64,000 bases of DNA from Pinguiococcus pyrenoidosus (GCA_019677205.1 JAAMXY010000665.1:154720-218719); one strand, 5' to 3'; positions 21,896 to 33,716 are shown, counted from the stretch's first letter. Program-made: numbers and translations. The notes: generated by a model from the sequence alone, not told the origin.

Positions 21896-24020
21896 CTAGC
21901 GGAGCGTGTCCGCGTAGGTGATGATCGTGTTTATCCGCCGGAACTCGTCAATGTGCTGATTTATAAACTTGTTGGCATCCAGCAGCTTCTCGGAATCAAC
22001 CACGTAGTGCAGATCCTCCTTCGCCGTGTACGGGAAGGGCTTGTCGATGATCACGGTCTTCGGCTTGATGATGAACATCGGGGAGAGGACGTCTCCGTCC
22101 TTTGGCATGGGCAAGGATACCTGCATCCCTACGAGGCAGCATGGATGAGTTGCGATGGGCGCCCGGGGCGCCCGGCGCCATTGCGGAACATGAGCTGGCT
22201 TTCCGTACCTCGGTACCATCTTGTGCTCGCGGCAAACACCTGCTCCGCCTTGAAGCGCTTGACGCGATCGGTGGAGCTCATCGTGAAGGTCACCGCTTCC
22301 TCCTCACAACGTCCTCTGGACTGGGGAGCGGTGACGATCCCAGACGCAGTGGTACTGCGCTGCATTCTCCAGTTCGCTCCCTTGAAGGTGCAGATCAGAA
22401 GCGAGGGGCCGAGGGCATTGTCCTCGAGCGTGCCGTCGTCGTATATCTGCTCGGAAGCACTGCGAAAGCTCGCTGGGATTGGCAGCGGTTCTCGGTCAGC
22501 CTTGGCCGGCGGCCACACCTCCTTGGCCCGCCCGTCGTTCCACTTCTTGATCTCGCCCTGCACCTCCAGCAGGAAGTCTCTTGAAAGGCCAGCTCCCGGC
22601 TGGAGCAGCGTGAACGAGATGTACTGATTGTCTCGGAACGTGTCCGCGGACACATCCGGCAAGGTGGAGGACTCCGTGAGCGCCTTCACGCAGAGCTCTC
22701 GGACGTCATTGCCGAGAATGGCGTCAGCCTTGACGGAAGCGGCAAAGGAGCCAGCTTTGGTGACGGCAAGGAAAGGGATCTGCTCGCCAAGCTCCATCAG
22801 GCGCTCGTAGTCTCCATTCATCTCAAAGAGCGGCTTCGAGTCGGCCTCCTCCGGCACGGTGACAATCCATAGGAACTTTGCACCCTGCCTGTGCCACTCT
22901 TGCATCGCCGGAACCGAAAACGCCTCCAAGTGTCTCAAGTAAAACGAGTTCAAGAGCGCTGACGCGCCCCCGTCGAAGGAGGTGATGATGACATGCGCGT
23001 TGCCAAGCTCTTTCCACGTGAGGTATCGGCCCTCGGTGCCAACTGGCATCGCGCCCGCGGCGGCGCCACTTGCCTCCGCCTGGTCTCCTGCAATCGGGCG
23101 GAGGTGGTTGACGCCCATGCCCACCAGCGAATCTTCCAGCGGAAAGAAGAAGCTCGTGACGTAGATGGTCACCACGACCATCATCAGCACTCGCAGGCAC
23201 ATGAACGACGACTGGGTGCGCGTGAAGAGGGAGGAAGAGGGGGAGGCAGCAGTGAGGCGATGATCCAGCTTGCAGACCGCCGTGCAGGCATTGTCGTCAC
23301 CTTCCCACTGTGGTTATGCCGTCGGAGTTGGGTGTCGCCGCTACGGCCGAGTTCCTGAGATGGCGCAAGGCAAACGACGTTGACGCCCCCTCCAGCTTTC
23401 TTTGTCTTTGCAGCCTCTGCCCATGCCACTCACCACGAACTCGCCCGAGTCCTGCCGACCTGATCTTGCTCGGAAGAGCCCCGGTCGCCGGGAGGTGCTC
23501 ACGGTGCCAGGCTTGGGCGATGTTTCGATGTTCGGTACGGGCATCGGCGAGTACTTGTCCTTAACCGCTTTCCCCCCAAAGCCGAACAGAGAGCTCTGGA
23601 AGCGCTCCGCGTACGTCCGCTGCTGCGAAGGCTCCGCCACCTGCGGCGCAGCACAGGTTAGCCGCGGATGCACATTCAGGTGCCGGGCGAGTCGGACGGC
23701 CCGGAGGCATCCGCACTTCTCCCGCGCGCGCGCACCTGAACCTGGCGCGACCCCCTGCGGTTATGGCGGCCGTGGCCGTGGCCGCGGCCGCTGGCCGCGC
23801 TGCTCTCGTGCGCTTTGCGGCCTTTCAGCACGTTCTGGCCACTGCTAGTCCGCCGAAGCCCCTGCTCGGCGTGGCTGGCCGCCTGCGGCGCCGCCAGGCT
23901 GTACTTGTGCTGCGACTCCATGTCCTCGTGCGCGCGATGCTCGCCCGCAGGCATGATCGGCAGCGTCCCGGAGGCGTTGGGGCGCAGTCTTAGCCAGCCA
24001 TGCGGACTCGCTGGCGCCAT
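21896..24020 (-). CDS. Unrecognised single-pass membrane protein
   Basis: Exons 24020-23736, 23640-23434, 23354-23301, 23211-22209 and 22128-21896 give 593 residues and every junction keeps frame. The first 180 residues are basic and polar. One strong hydrophobic span follows, 'CLRVLMMVVVTIYVTSFFF', within exon 4. The remaining 400 residues are soluble-looking, with motifs 'HVIITSFDGGASALLNSFY', 'GPSLLICTFKGANWRMQRS' and 'MFIIKPKTVIIDKPFPY'. This suggests a type II membrane protein with a large C-terminal domain in the lumen or outside. I recognise no family. The start could be the ATG at 24056 or one further down the first exon. The first exon is less certain than the others. Confidence 0.6.
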
Positions 24021-24056
24021 GAAAAATCCCAAGCGCGAGAAACCAGTTGAAACCAT

Positions 24057-24390
24057 GCGGTTTGGACGGTATTGGCGCCGAAGCCAAGTTTGTGCAGCTG
24101 CATCTTCAAGGAGGCTATTGTACGGTGCACTGGCGGTGCCAACGGAAGAAACTTTGATTGTGGGGATTGGGCGGCCAACACCGAGAAGCATTTCGGAGCC
24201 AATGAAACGAGATTGAAATTGACATTCCTACTCTGGCCCCGCTTTCCGAAGCGACAAGAGACCCGTTGGGGCTGAAAAACGCGGCCGGCGATCCCGTGGC
24301 GCGCTTGCGCGACGATCGCGTTGGGGCGGAGCGGACCCGTCACACAGCTGGATATCGCTTCAAGATGGAAGAAATTGGAGAAAAACCGTG
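24057..24390. other. Short intergenic gap between two minus-strand genes
   Basis: This holds the PIG-L 3' end and the probable promoter of the downstream membrane-protein gene. No other feature is seen. Confidence 0.35.
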
Positions 24391-25551
24391 TCAGGTCCTT
24401 CGTCCGCAAACGTCTAGCTGCCCCACGAAGCGCAAGCGGTTCAGATGGGTGTGATGGGAGAGGAGCACGGACACTTTTCGAAACCACGTCCACTGCGACA
24501 AGTGCGCTGTACTCTGCGTCGCAGGCGAAGAGACGGGAAATTTTCAGGGCCATACATCACCATGAACATGCTTCGACCTTGCGCGTACCATGGCCTTCCA
24601 CACGAGTCGCCACGTGCCCTCGCGGCAAAAGGCCTGCAGATCCAATGGAAGGGGCGAGAAGCGGCGTAGAGAGGACTCAAATGACTCGAAGAACGGAGAG
24701 AATAGAGAGAACGGAAAAAATTGAGAGAACTGAGCGAACTGAGAGAACTGAGAGAACTGAAAAAACTGAAAAAACTGAATGGGCGGAAAGGGCGGAAAGG
24801 GCAGACACGGCAGAGAAGGCAGAGAAGGCAGAGAAGGGAAACCCAAGCAAAGAGAGCCCTCCAGCCAGCCGAGGCACTTGCGCACGAAGCCCACCGATCG
24901 CAGCGAGTAGAAAGCGGTGCAGGCCGTGGAATTGGCGGGCAGCTCCTCCCGGAGCAGCACGTGGGCCTGCAGAGCGCTGTACAAGGATCGATGGTTCGGA
25001 TGGCCGGAGACGCCGTGCTCGTCAAAGCTTATCACAGCCGCAACCTTCAGCTCTGCTGCTGCAGCTCCGACGTGCTGCCAAATCCGCTGCCCGTCCCACA
25101 GCGTCCATCCGTCCTGCAGCAGGGGATCGTCGACCACGGACACCATGGACGCGTTCAGGCCCAGAATCGGCGCTGCTCGAGAGAGCTCCAGCTGGCGCTG
25201 GGTACCGAGTCCGTAGAAGTTGCCCGTGGAGAGGCAGAGCAGAAAGATTCCCACCCCCAAGCTCGCGAGCTCCTGGATCAGAGGCGCGAAGAACATGGCC
25301 TCGTCGTCCGGGTGGGCCGTCACAAGCAGCACCGGCGCATCGCCATCGCCCAGCAGGCTGCGGAGCGGAACATTTCGGGCCGAGCCGACACCTTCGTCCA
25401 TGCCGCGGCAGCAAGCGAAGCCTGCCTCGCGCGAGAGACGCGGGCACGAGGCGAGAGAAGACAAGATCCCGGACAGGAATTCTGAATTGTTGCAGGAAGG
25501 CGGTGATTTGGTATTGGTATTCCACCGATATCTATTGTCGGCATTCGTCAT
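24391..25551 (-). CDS. PIGL: PIG-L type N-acetylglucosaminyl-phosphatidylinositol de-N-acetylase
   Basis: Exons 25551-24589 and 24513-24391 encode about 361 residues. The zinc motif 'AHPDDEAMFF' and the distal 'SFDEHGVSGHPNH' are both present, as is 'CLSTGNFYGLG'. The last exon supplies the family's conserved C-terminus 'SQWTWFRKVSVLLSHHTHLN' and fits in phase after 'VWKAM'. PIG-L removes the acetyl group from GlcNAc-PI, the second step of GPI-anchor synthesis, at the ER face. Between 'RKCLGWLEG' and 'AFCREGTW' the frame crosses a simple repeat (24691-24838) that would add about 50 Phe/Ser/Pro-rich residues absent from other PIG-L proteins. No good in-phase intron could be found to remove it. 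ATG 25551 is the first in frame; Met at 25401 is an alternative. Confidence 0.85.
24691..24838. repeat. Purine-rich microsatellite inside PIG-L
   Basis: The plus strand reads as runs of 'GAGAACTGA', 'AAAAACTGA' and 'GGCAGAGAA'-type units, without a single C-rich interruption. On the coding (minus) strand it is a pyrimidine tract that translates as Phe/Ser/Pro/Leu repeats. A pyrimidine tract of this kind would suit an intron, but no phase-compatible GT donor is visible. Confidence 0.75.
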
Positions 25552-26214
25552 CTGTCGCAAAGATCAAGCTTATAAGCGGAAGGAGAAAACAATTTTGAAG
25601 ATTGTAGATATAAGCGAAACCAGAAAACGAGATGGAACCATATCACTGGTTAAAGAGGAAAAATAAAATTTATAAATTTTATTCTACTGTATATAAAGTC
25701 CGTCGGATGAAAAACAAAAGAAATATTCAAAATTAGTTACTCATCATTAATATACTTACAAATAGTGTAAATCGAAACGTTCCGCTGCGGCGCAGTTGAC
25801 CAGCGCTCTCCCGTCAGCTTGCACGCACGAAACCCTGTCTTGCGGCGCTCCCAAAGAAGGTACGCTACCGATCTATCGTGGGAAGAATCAGATTTCGATC
25901 GAGTTCGGAGCGGCGCAGGGCGCCTGAGCGAATTAAACTAGAATGGCGGCCGTGGCAAGCGCCGATATCGCACCGCAAGTAAAGACGGTCAAAGTGAGCC
26001 TTGTCAAGAGCAGAAAACGGGACCAAAGCGTCATTTTGCGCTTCCGTCGGTTTTGAATGAGGAATTCAGATGAATGCGGCGTGGGATATCCTCTGGCTAG
26101 CTGCTGAAACTGCCCAAGGTTTCTGCTCAAACCCGACGAGGAGGCTGACCGAGGCTTTGCCTATCTCCCTCTTCCTCTTCTTCTTCTTGTTCCGCGCTTT
26201 GCAGATCCTGAGGC
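25552..26214. promoter_or_regulatory. Head-to-head promoter region with A+T-rich patch
   Basis: This separates the divergent PIG-L and COX5C-like genes. Bases about 25560-25780 are rich in A and T, with 'TATAAATTTTATT' and 'ATATAAAG'. Short ORFs at 25942-26058 (plus) and 26034-25933 (minus) have no support. The promoter role is inferred. Confidence 0.4.
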
Positions 26215-26646
26215 ATGGCGCAGGTGGCTATCAAAGCGCTCCATCGCGAGGCCCTCATCGGCCTCGCGCTCGGTGTGGGACTTGCCTCGATCTGGCGTTA
26301 TGGTAAGAAGAGGCTTGGAGCTGCAGTCTCGTCGCCGGAGGTTTTCACACGACGCTGTGTGCCTAGGATCCCACTTTCCGAAGCGCGATCAGATCGACAA
26401 GTTCTATGACGAGCTGGCAAAGGAGCAGTCCAATCAGATTGCGGTGAAGCGCCGCGTGACGCTCGGCGTGGTGTCGCAAACGCCAGTGGTGCGTGTCCCG
26501 CCCGCACTTCGCGCCTCGCGCTTGCCTTTGCCGGATCTCATCGACGCATCTCTCCACTTTCACAGGGTGCCAAGCCGTACTCGACCATCTTCGGTGCCAA
26601 GTATGAGAAGGCAGAAGAAGCAGAAGGAGAGGAAGAAGCCAAGTAG
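26215..26646 (+). CDS. Cytochrome c oxidase small subunit, COX5C/COX6c-like
   Basis: Exons 26215-26302, 26367-26488 and 26566-26646 encode 96 residues. One membrane span 'ALIGLALGVGLASIWRYG' is followed by 'HFPKRDQIDKFYDELAKE'. This is the signature layout of the COX5C (plant) or COX6c family: a Gly-rich helix, a short basic/His stretch, then 'FYD' and an acidic tail. These subunits sit in the inner mitochondrial membrane around complex IV. The C-terminus ends in a run of Glu. Assignment rests on the short pattern alone, so another small inner-membrane protein remains possible. Confidence 0.65.
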
Positions 26647-27037
26647 CTCAAGGCACCGCGTGAGCCGTCGATGTCGGTGAGAAAGCCGATGTCAAGAGGC
26701 GGACTTGACGGCCGCGGCGCTCTGCATGGAAGCCCAAGGCGTCGATAATGACTCTTCTTTTCATTCCTTCTATCGGCCACTCCTTCCCAACACGGAGGCA
26801 CACCTGCGGCAGCCGATATTACCGCTGCCGTCCACGGATGCACGATGTCGGGTTCGTTTCAATGCCGCTGCTATGCTTGCGGTCGCGGTCTTCGGATGTG
26901 GTGGCAGCGCTTCTGAGCGCCACCACGCCAAAGCAGCCGACAGAGGGGGAGTGGCCCAAGGAACCTGGGTCGGTCCACAGAGGCAAACGCGGCGAAGGGA
27001 AGGATATCCGCTCCGCGTTCCTAAGCACGCCTCCTCG
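26647..27037. other. Tail-to-tail intergenic region
   Basis: This lies between the COX5C-like and Tubby genes. Nothing is seen in it. Confidence 0.4.
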
Positions 27038-28929
27038 TCAACAAGCAATCTTCGTGGTCGACTGCGCCAGCGCCAAGGCAAAGGCCGCAAGAGGGCTGAA
27101 TGGCGCGTCAAAGTCCAGGCTGAATGCGTTGGTGCCCACGTTTCGCTTCGGCACCACGCGACCAAACTGCAGCAGCACCTTCGACGCGTCTTGGTACACC
27201 ACGGCATCTCCGGGGGCGGCCTCCTCCGCCGGAAGGTCCGCGTCGGCTCGCGCGCCATCCCCGGCGGGTCCCTGGCCCGGGGCTCCCTGGCCCGGGGCTC
27301 CCTGGCCCGGGGCTCCCTGGCCCGGGGCTCCCTCGTCTTCGGGGAGCCTTGGCGGGTTGAGACGTCGCGGCTCGTCTGCTTGCCGCTCATCGCTGTCAAA
27401 CTCGTCGTCGAAGCCCGCGGCACCGGCGGCCAGCGACGACTCGGCGAGGACGAGCTGAAAGTTTCGAGCGCTGCTCTCCTTCACTCGTCCTCCAAAGTCC
27501 AGAGTGAACTGCTCCAGATCGGCGCGCCACTGAGGCTCGGCATTCACAAGTTCTCGGAGCCCGTAGTGCTTTGCTGTCAGGGAGCGCACCAGCTCCTCCG
27601 GCACATCGGCGTTCTCCACGGGGGCGTCCCCGTCCACGCCATTCGACACGCCGCTCAGTTCCGCTGACACTACGCTCGCCTCCCTCCTACTCTCCTTGCT
27701 CTCTTCGCCATCGTCCACGGAGGACGCGGTGTCATCAGGTTGGCGCAGAAGGTCCAGTGCGCCAGCTCGCCTTCGCTTCCTTCGGCGCTCGTGGTACAGC
27801 TTCCGCGCGCGTCCGCTCTCCATGTCGTGGTGGAACGCTCTCACTCTCTCCACCAGGTTGAAGGACGTTGGATGCTCAGGGGCACCATTGCGCAGCACGG
27901 GACCGTGCTCCGCCATGTAGACCCGCAAGCTCGCCGGAGCGCTGCGGGTGATGTTCTGATTGTAGATGATATGCACGAGCTCTTCGTCGCCGGTCTCCCT
28001 CCGGACCTGTTTGGACATAGCAGCGCGTCAGCAAGTTGACTCTTGTTTTGGGGGCTTGCGGCTTTTTCGCCCTCGCGATTTCATGGCCTCGTGGCTTCTA
28101 CGACCGCATTGGCCCTTTCCCGTACCTTGTTGTCCGCATCCATGTAGCTTACGGAGACGTTGTGGCGGACGAGGGTCCAGCGCAGGCCGAAGGCGTCGGA
28201 TCGCAACGTCGCGATGACGTTGCTGCGGAACGCCGCCGCATCCGGACACAAGCTGATCAGGTAGCGGTGGCCCACTACGCTGGTCGTCGCCTTTGCGCTC
28301 AGGAGGAACTTGGGGTCCTCGTCGATACTGTAGGCCGCGGCGCCTCTTCGCCGCGCTCTTTCTTCCACGGCGTCGTCGGCGTCGCTGTCGTGGAACATGT
28401 AGTAGCGCCAGGAGTCCGTCTCGGCATCCCGCCGCTCCTCCACGCAGCAAAGATGCTTGGAGCCGGCCGTCCGCAGCAGAATCGCCTTGGTCGCCGTCCG
28501 CTGGACGCAGAAGTCGCGGATCAGCATGAGAGCGCGAAGGGGCACGCGCTTGCCCAGTGCGCTCGTGGAGCCCTGAGAGGTCTTCCGCCGCCGCTCCAGG
28601 CACAACAGCATGGTGTAGAAGCCCTGAAACGCCACCGACCACCTCTGACTCTGCCACATGTGCTGGAACGCGCGGTCCGCCTTGCGCTGCCGCTGCGCTG
28701 CCAGCGACAGGTCATGGCGCTTGCGCCTCAGGATTCTCTCTTGCTCCTCCAGCTTCTGCCGCTCCTCGTTCAGCTGCTCCTCGAAGCGGTGGACGTCGGT
28801 GGTCTGCTCCTGAACCTCCTCGGTCAGCTGCCACAGGCGGTCGCGGACTGGTTGGAGCAGAGGGTCGATGAGGCTGTCGCGCGGCTCGGCCCTGCGGCCC
28901 TCCGCAGCGCAGCTCTCACACAGGCCCAT
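27038..28929 (-). CDS. Tubby-like protein with N-terminal coiled coil
   Basis: Exons 28929-28126 and 28006-27038 encode 590 residues. The protein starts 'MGLCES', so Gly2 and Cys4 could be myristoylated and palmitoylated. Residues about 25-90 are a Glu/Gln/Arg-rich coiled coil. The Tubby C-terminal domain then fills the rest: 'SWRYYMFHDS', 'PKFLLSAKATTS', 'VLRNGAPEHPTSFNL', 'FTLDFGGRVKESSARNFQLV', and the family-ending block 'LLQFGRVVPKRNVGTNAFSL' followed by 'FALALAQSTTKIAC'. Tubby domains bind PI(4,5)P2 and often carry membrane proteins to cilia. The domain is interrupted by an acidic low-complexity insert with a perfect 15-base repeat (27270-27331). The single intron is phase 0 and unambiguous. 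Confidence 0.9.
27270..27331. repeat. 15-bp coding minisatellite in Tubby gene
   Basis: Four identical or near-identical 15-base units 'GGCTCCCTGGCCCGG' encode, on the minus strand, four repeats of Gly-Ala-Pro-Gly-Gln inside a loop of the Tubby domain. Because the unit is a multiple of three, copy-number changes would not break the frame. Confidence 0.9.
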
Positions 28930-29632
28930 TTCGAGCGCGGCCCGAGCGTGGCACCAAGACGCGATCGATGGAAAGAAGAGAGGCGCGCTTTTCCGAAAGG
29001 CAAACGCTGAAGAACGGGGTGGGTACCAGGGTGAAAAAGCGGGCTTGGTGGGGGCTTCTAGGTTGTTTTGCTATTTGTCCATACTTATCGATAGTAATAT
29101 TATCAAGTATATAAGTTTTACAATAAACTATTTGAGAAGAATTGTGAACAACAATACAGTCATGCATTCATTGACTGGGATCATTTGTTCAAGTCACACG
29201 ACAGCGGAATTCACCCCTGAGGGTAGCGGGCTGCGCCAATCACAGCGCGTTCCTCACCCTTCCTCTGGATCGTTCGCCGGATCGTCTCTGTCCTTCGCCC
29301 GGACAGATCCGGCGGGCGAATCTTCCGCGCTGTGTCCGGTGTTCGTCGCCGGACGCGGCGCAGCTCTCTCTCTCGAGTCCCACAGCTTCATTAGAGCCGC
29401 AGCTCGTCCCCTTTGCATCCCAAGGCTTGTGCCGATGCATACCACCGCGAGCTTACGCGTCCTAAGCCTTTGGGCGTCTGTGGTGCTGAGCCAATCTTTG
29501 CGGCTGCCTTCGCGGGTTTTCCGCCTCTATGGGTCCGAGGTGCGCGCAGTACACCTTGAAAGGCCGGTGGCGCGGCGGATAATCGCACGCACTCCCTGCT
29601 AGGCTGTCGGGAGCTTGAGGACTGAGGCTGAC
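28930..29632. promoter_or_regulatory. Head-to-head promoter region with A+T-rich patch
   Basis: This separates the divergent Tubby and cupin genes. Bases about 29065-29170 are A+T-rich within GC-rich flanks. No gene is seen. The promoter role is inferred from position. Confidence 0.4.
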
Positions 29633-30734
29633 ATGGCCTTCCCGCATCGGTATGAAAATGCGAAAGAGATGGAAGTGCAACGCGACCCGATCGGCCATGC
29701 CTCAGCATCTGTGCTTAGGTTGGACGTCTGGGGCGGAATCAGCCCTCTTGCGTGTCGAGAGGAGGCTTCGACAAAGTTTGGCTTTGTCTTGGAAGGGCCG
29801 GCCACGCTGCGAGTGGACTCGGGGCCCCTGGAGCAGCAGAGCTTTCAGCTGCAGCCAGAGATGTACTTCTCCGTGCCGGCAGCTTGCACGATTCAAGGAG
29901 GTGAGAGGCCTGGGCGAACTCCGCTCATTGCACTTCTGCAGCCGGTGTCATGTGGCAGTGGCTCAGAAAGTCGACGGACGCAGGGCGGGGCTTTGTCGCT
30001 GAGCGTCTAGGCTATCGAGGCGCCTTCAGCTTGGGTGGACCCATCGAGAAGGAGGGTCGCTTGCGATACATCGACGGCTGTACAGACTCGGTACGCTCCC
30101 CCGCCGGGTCGTTCTCTGTGCAATGGTGCCCAAAATCATCATTATCCGCTCTGCGCTTCGCTCCAGCTTCTGATACCCCCCGTGAAGTTTGGAGATGCTT
30201 GCTTGAATCACTTGCATTTCCCCGCGGGGATCGACCAGACGCAGCACACGCACCCAACCGCGCGAGTTGGGATGGTCGCAAGAGGATCTGGAGTATGCAT
30301 GCTGCCTACAAAGTACGAGGAGGATATGCGCTCGTGCGTGGATTGCCTGCCTCGAGACCGAGTCCATGCGGCGCTGGCTGCACGGACAGGAGGCTCCGAC
30401 TTCGTCAGAATACCCCTTCAGTACGGAGACACCTTCTGCATCCCGGCAGGTGAGTGGAACGTGCCCTTTCCTCTCTCTGCTTGACAACCTAGGGAATGCA
30501 TGATTCGAAGATGCTGATGTCCTGCAAATGACTTGTCAAGGACTCGAGCATGCCTTCGCGACAAAAGGTGATGAGCAAATGTGCGTCATCGCGTTCCATC
30601 CCGACTCCGACTTTGGCCCCCAGGACGAGTGCCATCCTATGATCAATCGCACCATCATCAACGGCAGATCGGCAGCAGCGGATGCTGCGGATGCATTCGA
30701 GCCTCAGCCAATCCCGAAGGAACGGAGCCGCTGA
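29633..30734 (+). CDS. Cupin-domain protein
   Basis: Exons 29633-29900, 29942-30090, 30167-30449 and 30541-30734 encode 297 residues. The C-terminal half has the cupin fold pattern: motif 1 in 'HFPAGIDQTQHTHPTARVGM' with three histidines and a following 'ARGSG', and motif 2 in 'PLQYGDTFCIPAG' plus 'EHAFAT'. The metal-binding His residues of both motifs are present (motif 1 His-Thr-His and motif 2 Glu-His). The N-terminal half ('FGFVLEGPATLRVDS', 'QPEMYFSVPAACTIQ') looks like a second, degenerate cupin barrel, so this is probably a bicupin. Substrate and pathway are unknown. No signal peptide is visible. All introns restore frame. Confidence 0.8.
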
Positions 30735-31107
30735 TCCAACGCGGCGCCCTGCGCAGCCCTCTATGATGGCGTTCTCGGTCTCCTCGAGCTTCTCGATTTC
30801 ATCTCATAGCTTGCGGCCATATGCCACAGCCGTACATATACGTACATTGTGAAATACACCATGTCACCATTCACGGAAGTCGGTGCCAATCTTTCAAAAT
30901 ATTGAAATAGGGACAGTTCAAATTCCCCTCTATCACGCCGTATCACGCGCCTTGAAGCCCCAACCTTTGCCCGGCAAGAATTTGGAAAAGTCGTTGATAG
31001 GAACGCGAGGGTCGCAGCCCAAGCCAAAGCATCAGTCTTCCATCGATCTCCATTCCTCTCCCCTTCTCCGCGCCGCCTCCTCGCGCCGCTGCGCTCGCTT
31101 CTGGACC
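30735..31107. other. Intergenic region, cupin to PH-domain gene
   Basis: This 370-bp gap between two plus-strand genes holds no visible feature beyond the expected promoter of the next gene. Confidence 0.35.
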
Positions 31108-33716
31108 ATGGCCGACGGGGACCACGTGGACGAGCTCAAGCAGGCCTTCCAAGCGTGCGGCGGAGAGGACAGTGGCTCCGTATCCGTTGCGGACCTCATT
31201 CCGAAGCTCCGGCAGCTCGGGGAATGGGATCTCGTGGACAGACTGCGCCGCAGCCAAAGCGATCAGGTGTCCTTCGCGGATCTGCTCGGTCACGCGAACC
31301 TCGAGCACTTCCTGGACAACTCCAAGGACGAAGATATGGCCGTGTCCGACACGACTTCCGAGCTGGACAACTCGAGCAGCCGCCTGCGCATGTCCTCTCT
31401 GGACGATGACCCTGCCCTGAAAGAGGCTCAGGAGGAGCATGCGAAGAAGGAGGAGAGCGAGAAGGAGGAGGAGGAGGAGACCCCTGCGGCACCGCCAGAG
31501 TCGCCCGACGCCGAGGAGGAGGAGAAGGAGAAGGAGAAAGAAGCGAAAGAAAAGGAAGCGAAGGAAAAGGAAGCGAAGGAGAAAGAGGTCAAGGAAAAGG
31601 AAGCCAGGGAGAAGGAGGCCAAGAAGAAAAAGAAGAAGAAGAAGGAGGAGAAGAGCAAGCAGCGGCAGAAGCAGCGCGAGGAAGACTCTTCCGCCAGCCA
31701 GGTAGGTTCCCTTCTCTGCGTCTGTTCGCAGGGAGTCTGCGAGGAGCCTAAAGCGCGACGCCCTAGGCGTCTTCGGAGGATTCAAGCAAGATGACCGTCG
31801 CGGTAGCCGTGCTCGTGGAGTCCGAGCAGGAGAAGAAGCAAAAGCGGCTCCGCGAAGGGCGCAGATCAGCAAGCGACGAGTCGTCGGCGGACGAGCCGAC
31901 AACTCCACCGCGGGCCAAGTTCGAAGGCGACGAGGACAGCAGCGACGGTTCTGGGAGCGCCACTGAAACCAAGACGAGGAGCGAAACCCCCATCAGGTCG
32001 CCCTTCAGGTGGCTTCGCGGCGCCTTCACCAAGAGGAAGCAAGGGGTAAGGGCAGCTTGCTATGGATCAACGCCTTTCCAGTCTCACCATGTATGCATTG
32101 AAGGATGAAGGCTGGGAAGACGCAGCCGCGCTGCACCGCGACGCTCGGGGCACGCCGCCGGACAAATCAAGTGACACGGCCGAGGAAAAGAGCGTCCACA
32201 GAGAGCGGAGATCGGCAGCGAAGGGCGAGAGGACGTCGCGGCCCAGCTCCGAGTCGCGTCCGAGATCTTCGTCGAGCCGAGGTGGCCGCCGAAAAGGCGA
32301 CAGCGCCGCGGAGGCCAGCGAGAAGCCACCCAAGACTCCCTCGAAGCCTCCGAGCGAGAAGTTTGAGATGCGGAAATCTGCTGCCTCCGCAGCACGGGAG
32401 GCGCCACTTGGTACCTGCCACACGTCCTGCCAAGCATTCGTCGCTGTGCCGTACTGACCAGATGCGGCGCAGGTCCCCCCGCCCAGGAGAGCTCGAAGAA
32501 GCAAAAGGGTGATCGAGCGGCGAGCAAGGCGCGACCGAATTACGAGGAGAACGCCGAAAAGCTCGCCGACGAGCGCTCTGCGGATGATAGCGGGGAGCCT
32601 TCGAAGACGGCGCAGGGGAGCAAGGCCGGCAACAAGTACTCCGAGCACAAGAAGAAGCACTTCCGCCACGCCACGGAACTGCCTAGAAGCAGCTACGCGG
32701 ACCCGGTGAAGCCCTCGGAGCGGGTCCAGCGCCCAAGTGGAAGGGCACATGCGCGACACGCCAGCGAAATGCCCTCGCGTGAGCCTGTGCTTTCCGTGGA
32801 TGACCACTACGTCGCGAGAACGCACCTGGAGGGAGCCGAGGCGAGGCGGGACCCGATCCCTGGTCGCCTCCGCCTTCATGGGCTCGTCGGCGAGCGCCTC
32901 GAGCACATGATGGAGCTGCAGTACCGCAAGAGTAAGTCTTGGGAATCTGGATTCCGGTCCGCGCCGACCCGCGACTTACCGCTCGGCCGCCCTTCTAGAT
33001 GTGATCGGAGAGCAAGACGTGGGTCTCCTGCGTACGCACGCTCCCCGCAATTCCGGAGGTCCCCTGCAGATCATCTGGGAGGGCATGCTCGACAAGAAGG
33101 GCACCACGACTCTGTTGGGGGCCTTCCATCATCGATACGTCATCCTCTACGGAACGGCGAACGGGAACAAAGACGACATGGAGCTCCGCTGGTACCGCCG
33201 CAAGGTCGAGTCGTCCTGGGGGAGCATCCCAATCGAAGAAAGAGGCTCCATTCCGCTCAGCAGGGTTGATTCGATTGAGCCGATCCTCAGGGTACGCAAG
33301 GCGGGGAAGCTTTGGCTTTGGTGGACTGTCCCGCTTACCGTGGTTCCGTTGCGTCGTAGGGCAAGACGCAGCGGAGCTTCATCATTCATTTGCGCACAGA
33401 CGAGCTACCAGTCGATCATGACGACGATGATGACGAGAACATTGACGACGAGAACTCGCAGGCGGAACTGGATCCCCGCGACCTCGTCACGCCCCAGACC
33501 GTGAGGGCCCATAGTCAAAAAGGTCTGAGTGTCTCGTCCTTCACCTTCCGCGCAGAAACGGGCTTGCAGGTATGAACGGTGCCGGCTAGTGATCGCTATG
33601 AAAATGACGGACGACTCATCCCCGAATCTCGAATCTCGAATTTCGAATCCTTGCAACAGGCAAAGTTGTGGGTGACGGTGTTGAAGGGCTTCGTGGAAGA
33701 GATCAACGCCCAGTAG
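31108..33716 (+). CDS. PH-domain protein with N-terminal EF-hand-like region and Lys/Glu-rich middle
   Basis: Seven exons (31108-31701, 31767-32045, 32104-32410, 32473-32931, 32999-33291, 33360-33569, 33660-33716) encode 732 residues. The N-terminal 65 residues look like a degenerate EF-hand pair ('DELKQAFQACGGEDSGSVSV'). A long Lys/Glu-repeat coil follows ('EKEAKEKEAKEKEVKEKE'), then a Ser/Arg-rich linker. The last three exons form a pleckstrin-homology domain: 'IWEGMLDKKGTTTLLGAFHH', 'RYVILYG', 'ELRWYRRKVESSWG' and the closing helix 'AKLWVTVLKGFVEEINAQ' with its Trp. An acidic insert sits between the later strands. PH domains bind phosphoinositides, so a membrane-linked scaffold is plausible. 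Intron 6 contains a short 'GAATCTC' repeat (33624-33650). Every junction restores frame, including the last 18-residue exon. Confidence 0.75.

Noticed and set aside
25933-26058. Small ORFs on both strands (38 and 33 codons from ATG) in the PIG-L/COX5C gap
   Set aside because: Too short and featureless; the minus one has a hydrophobic run but no supporting context.
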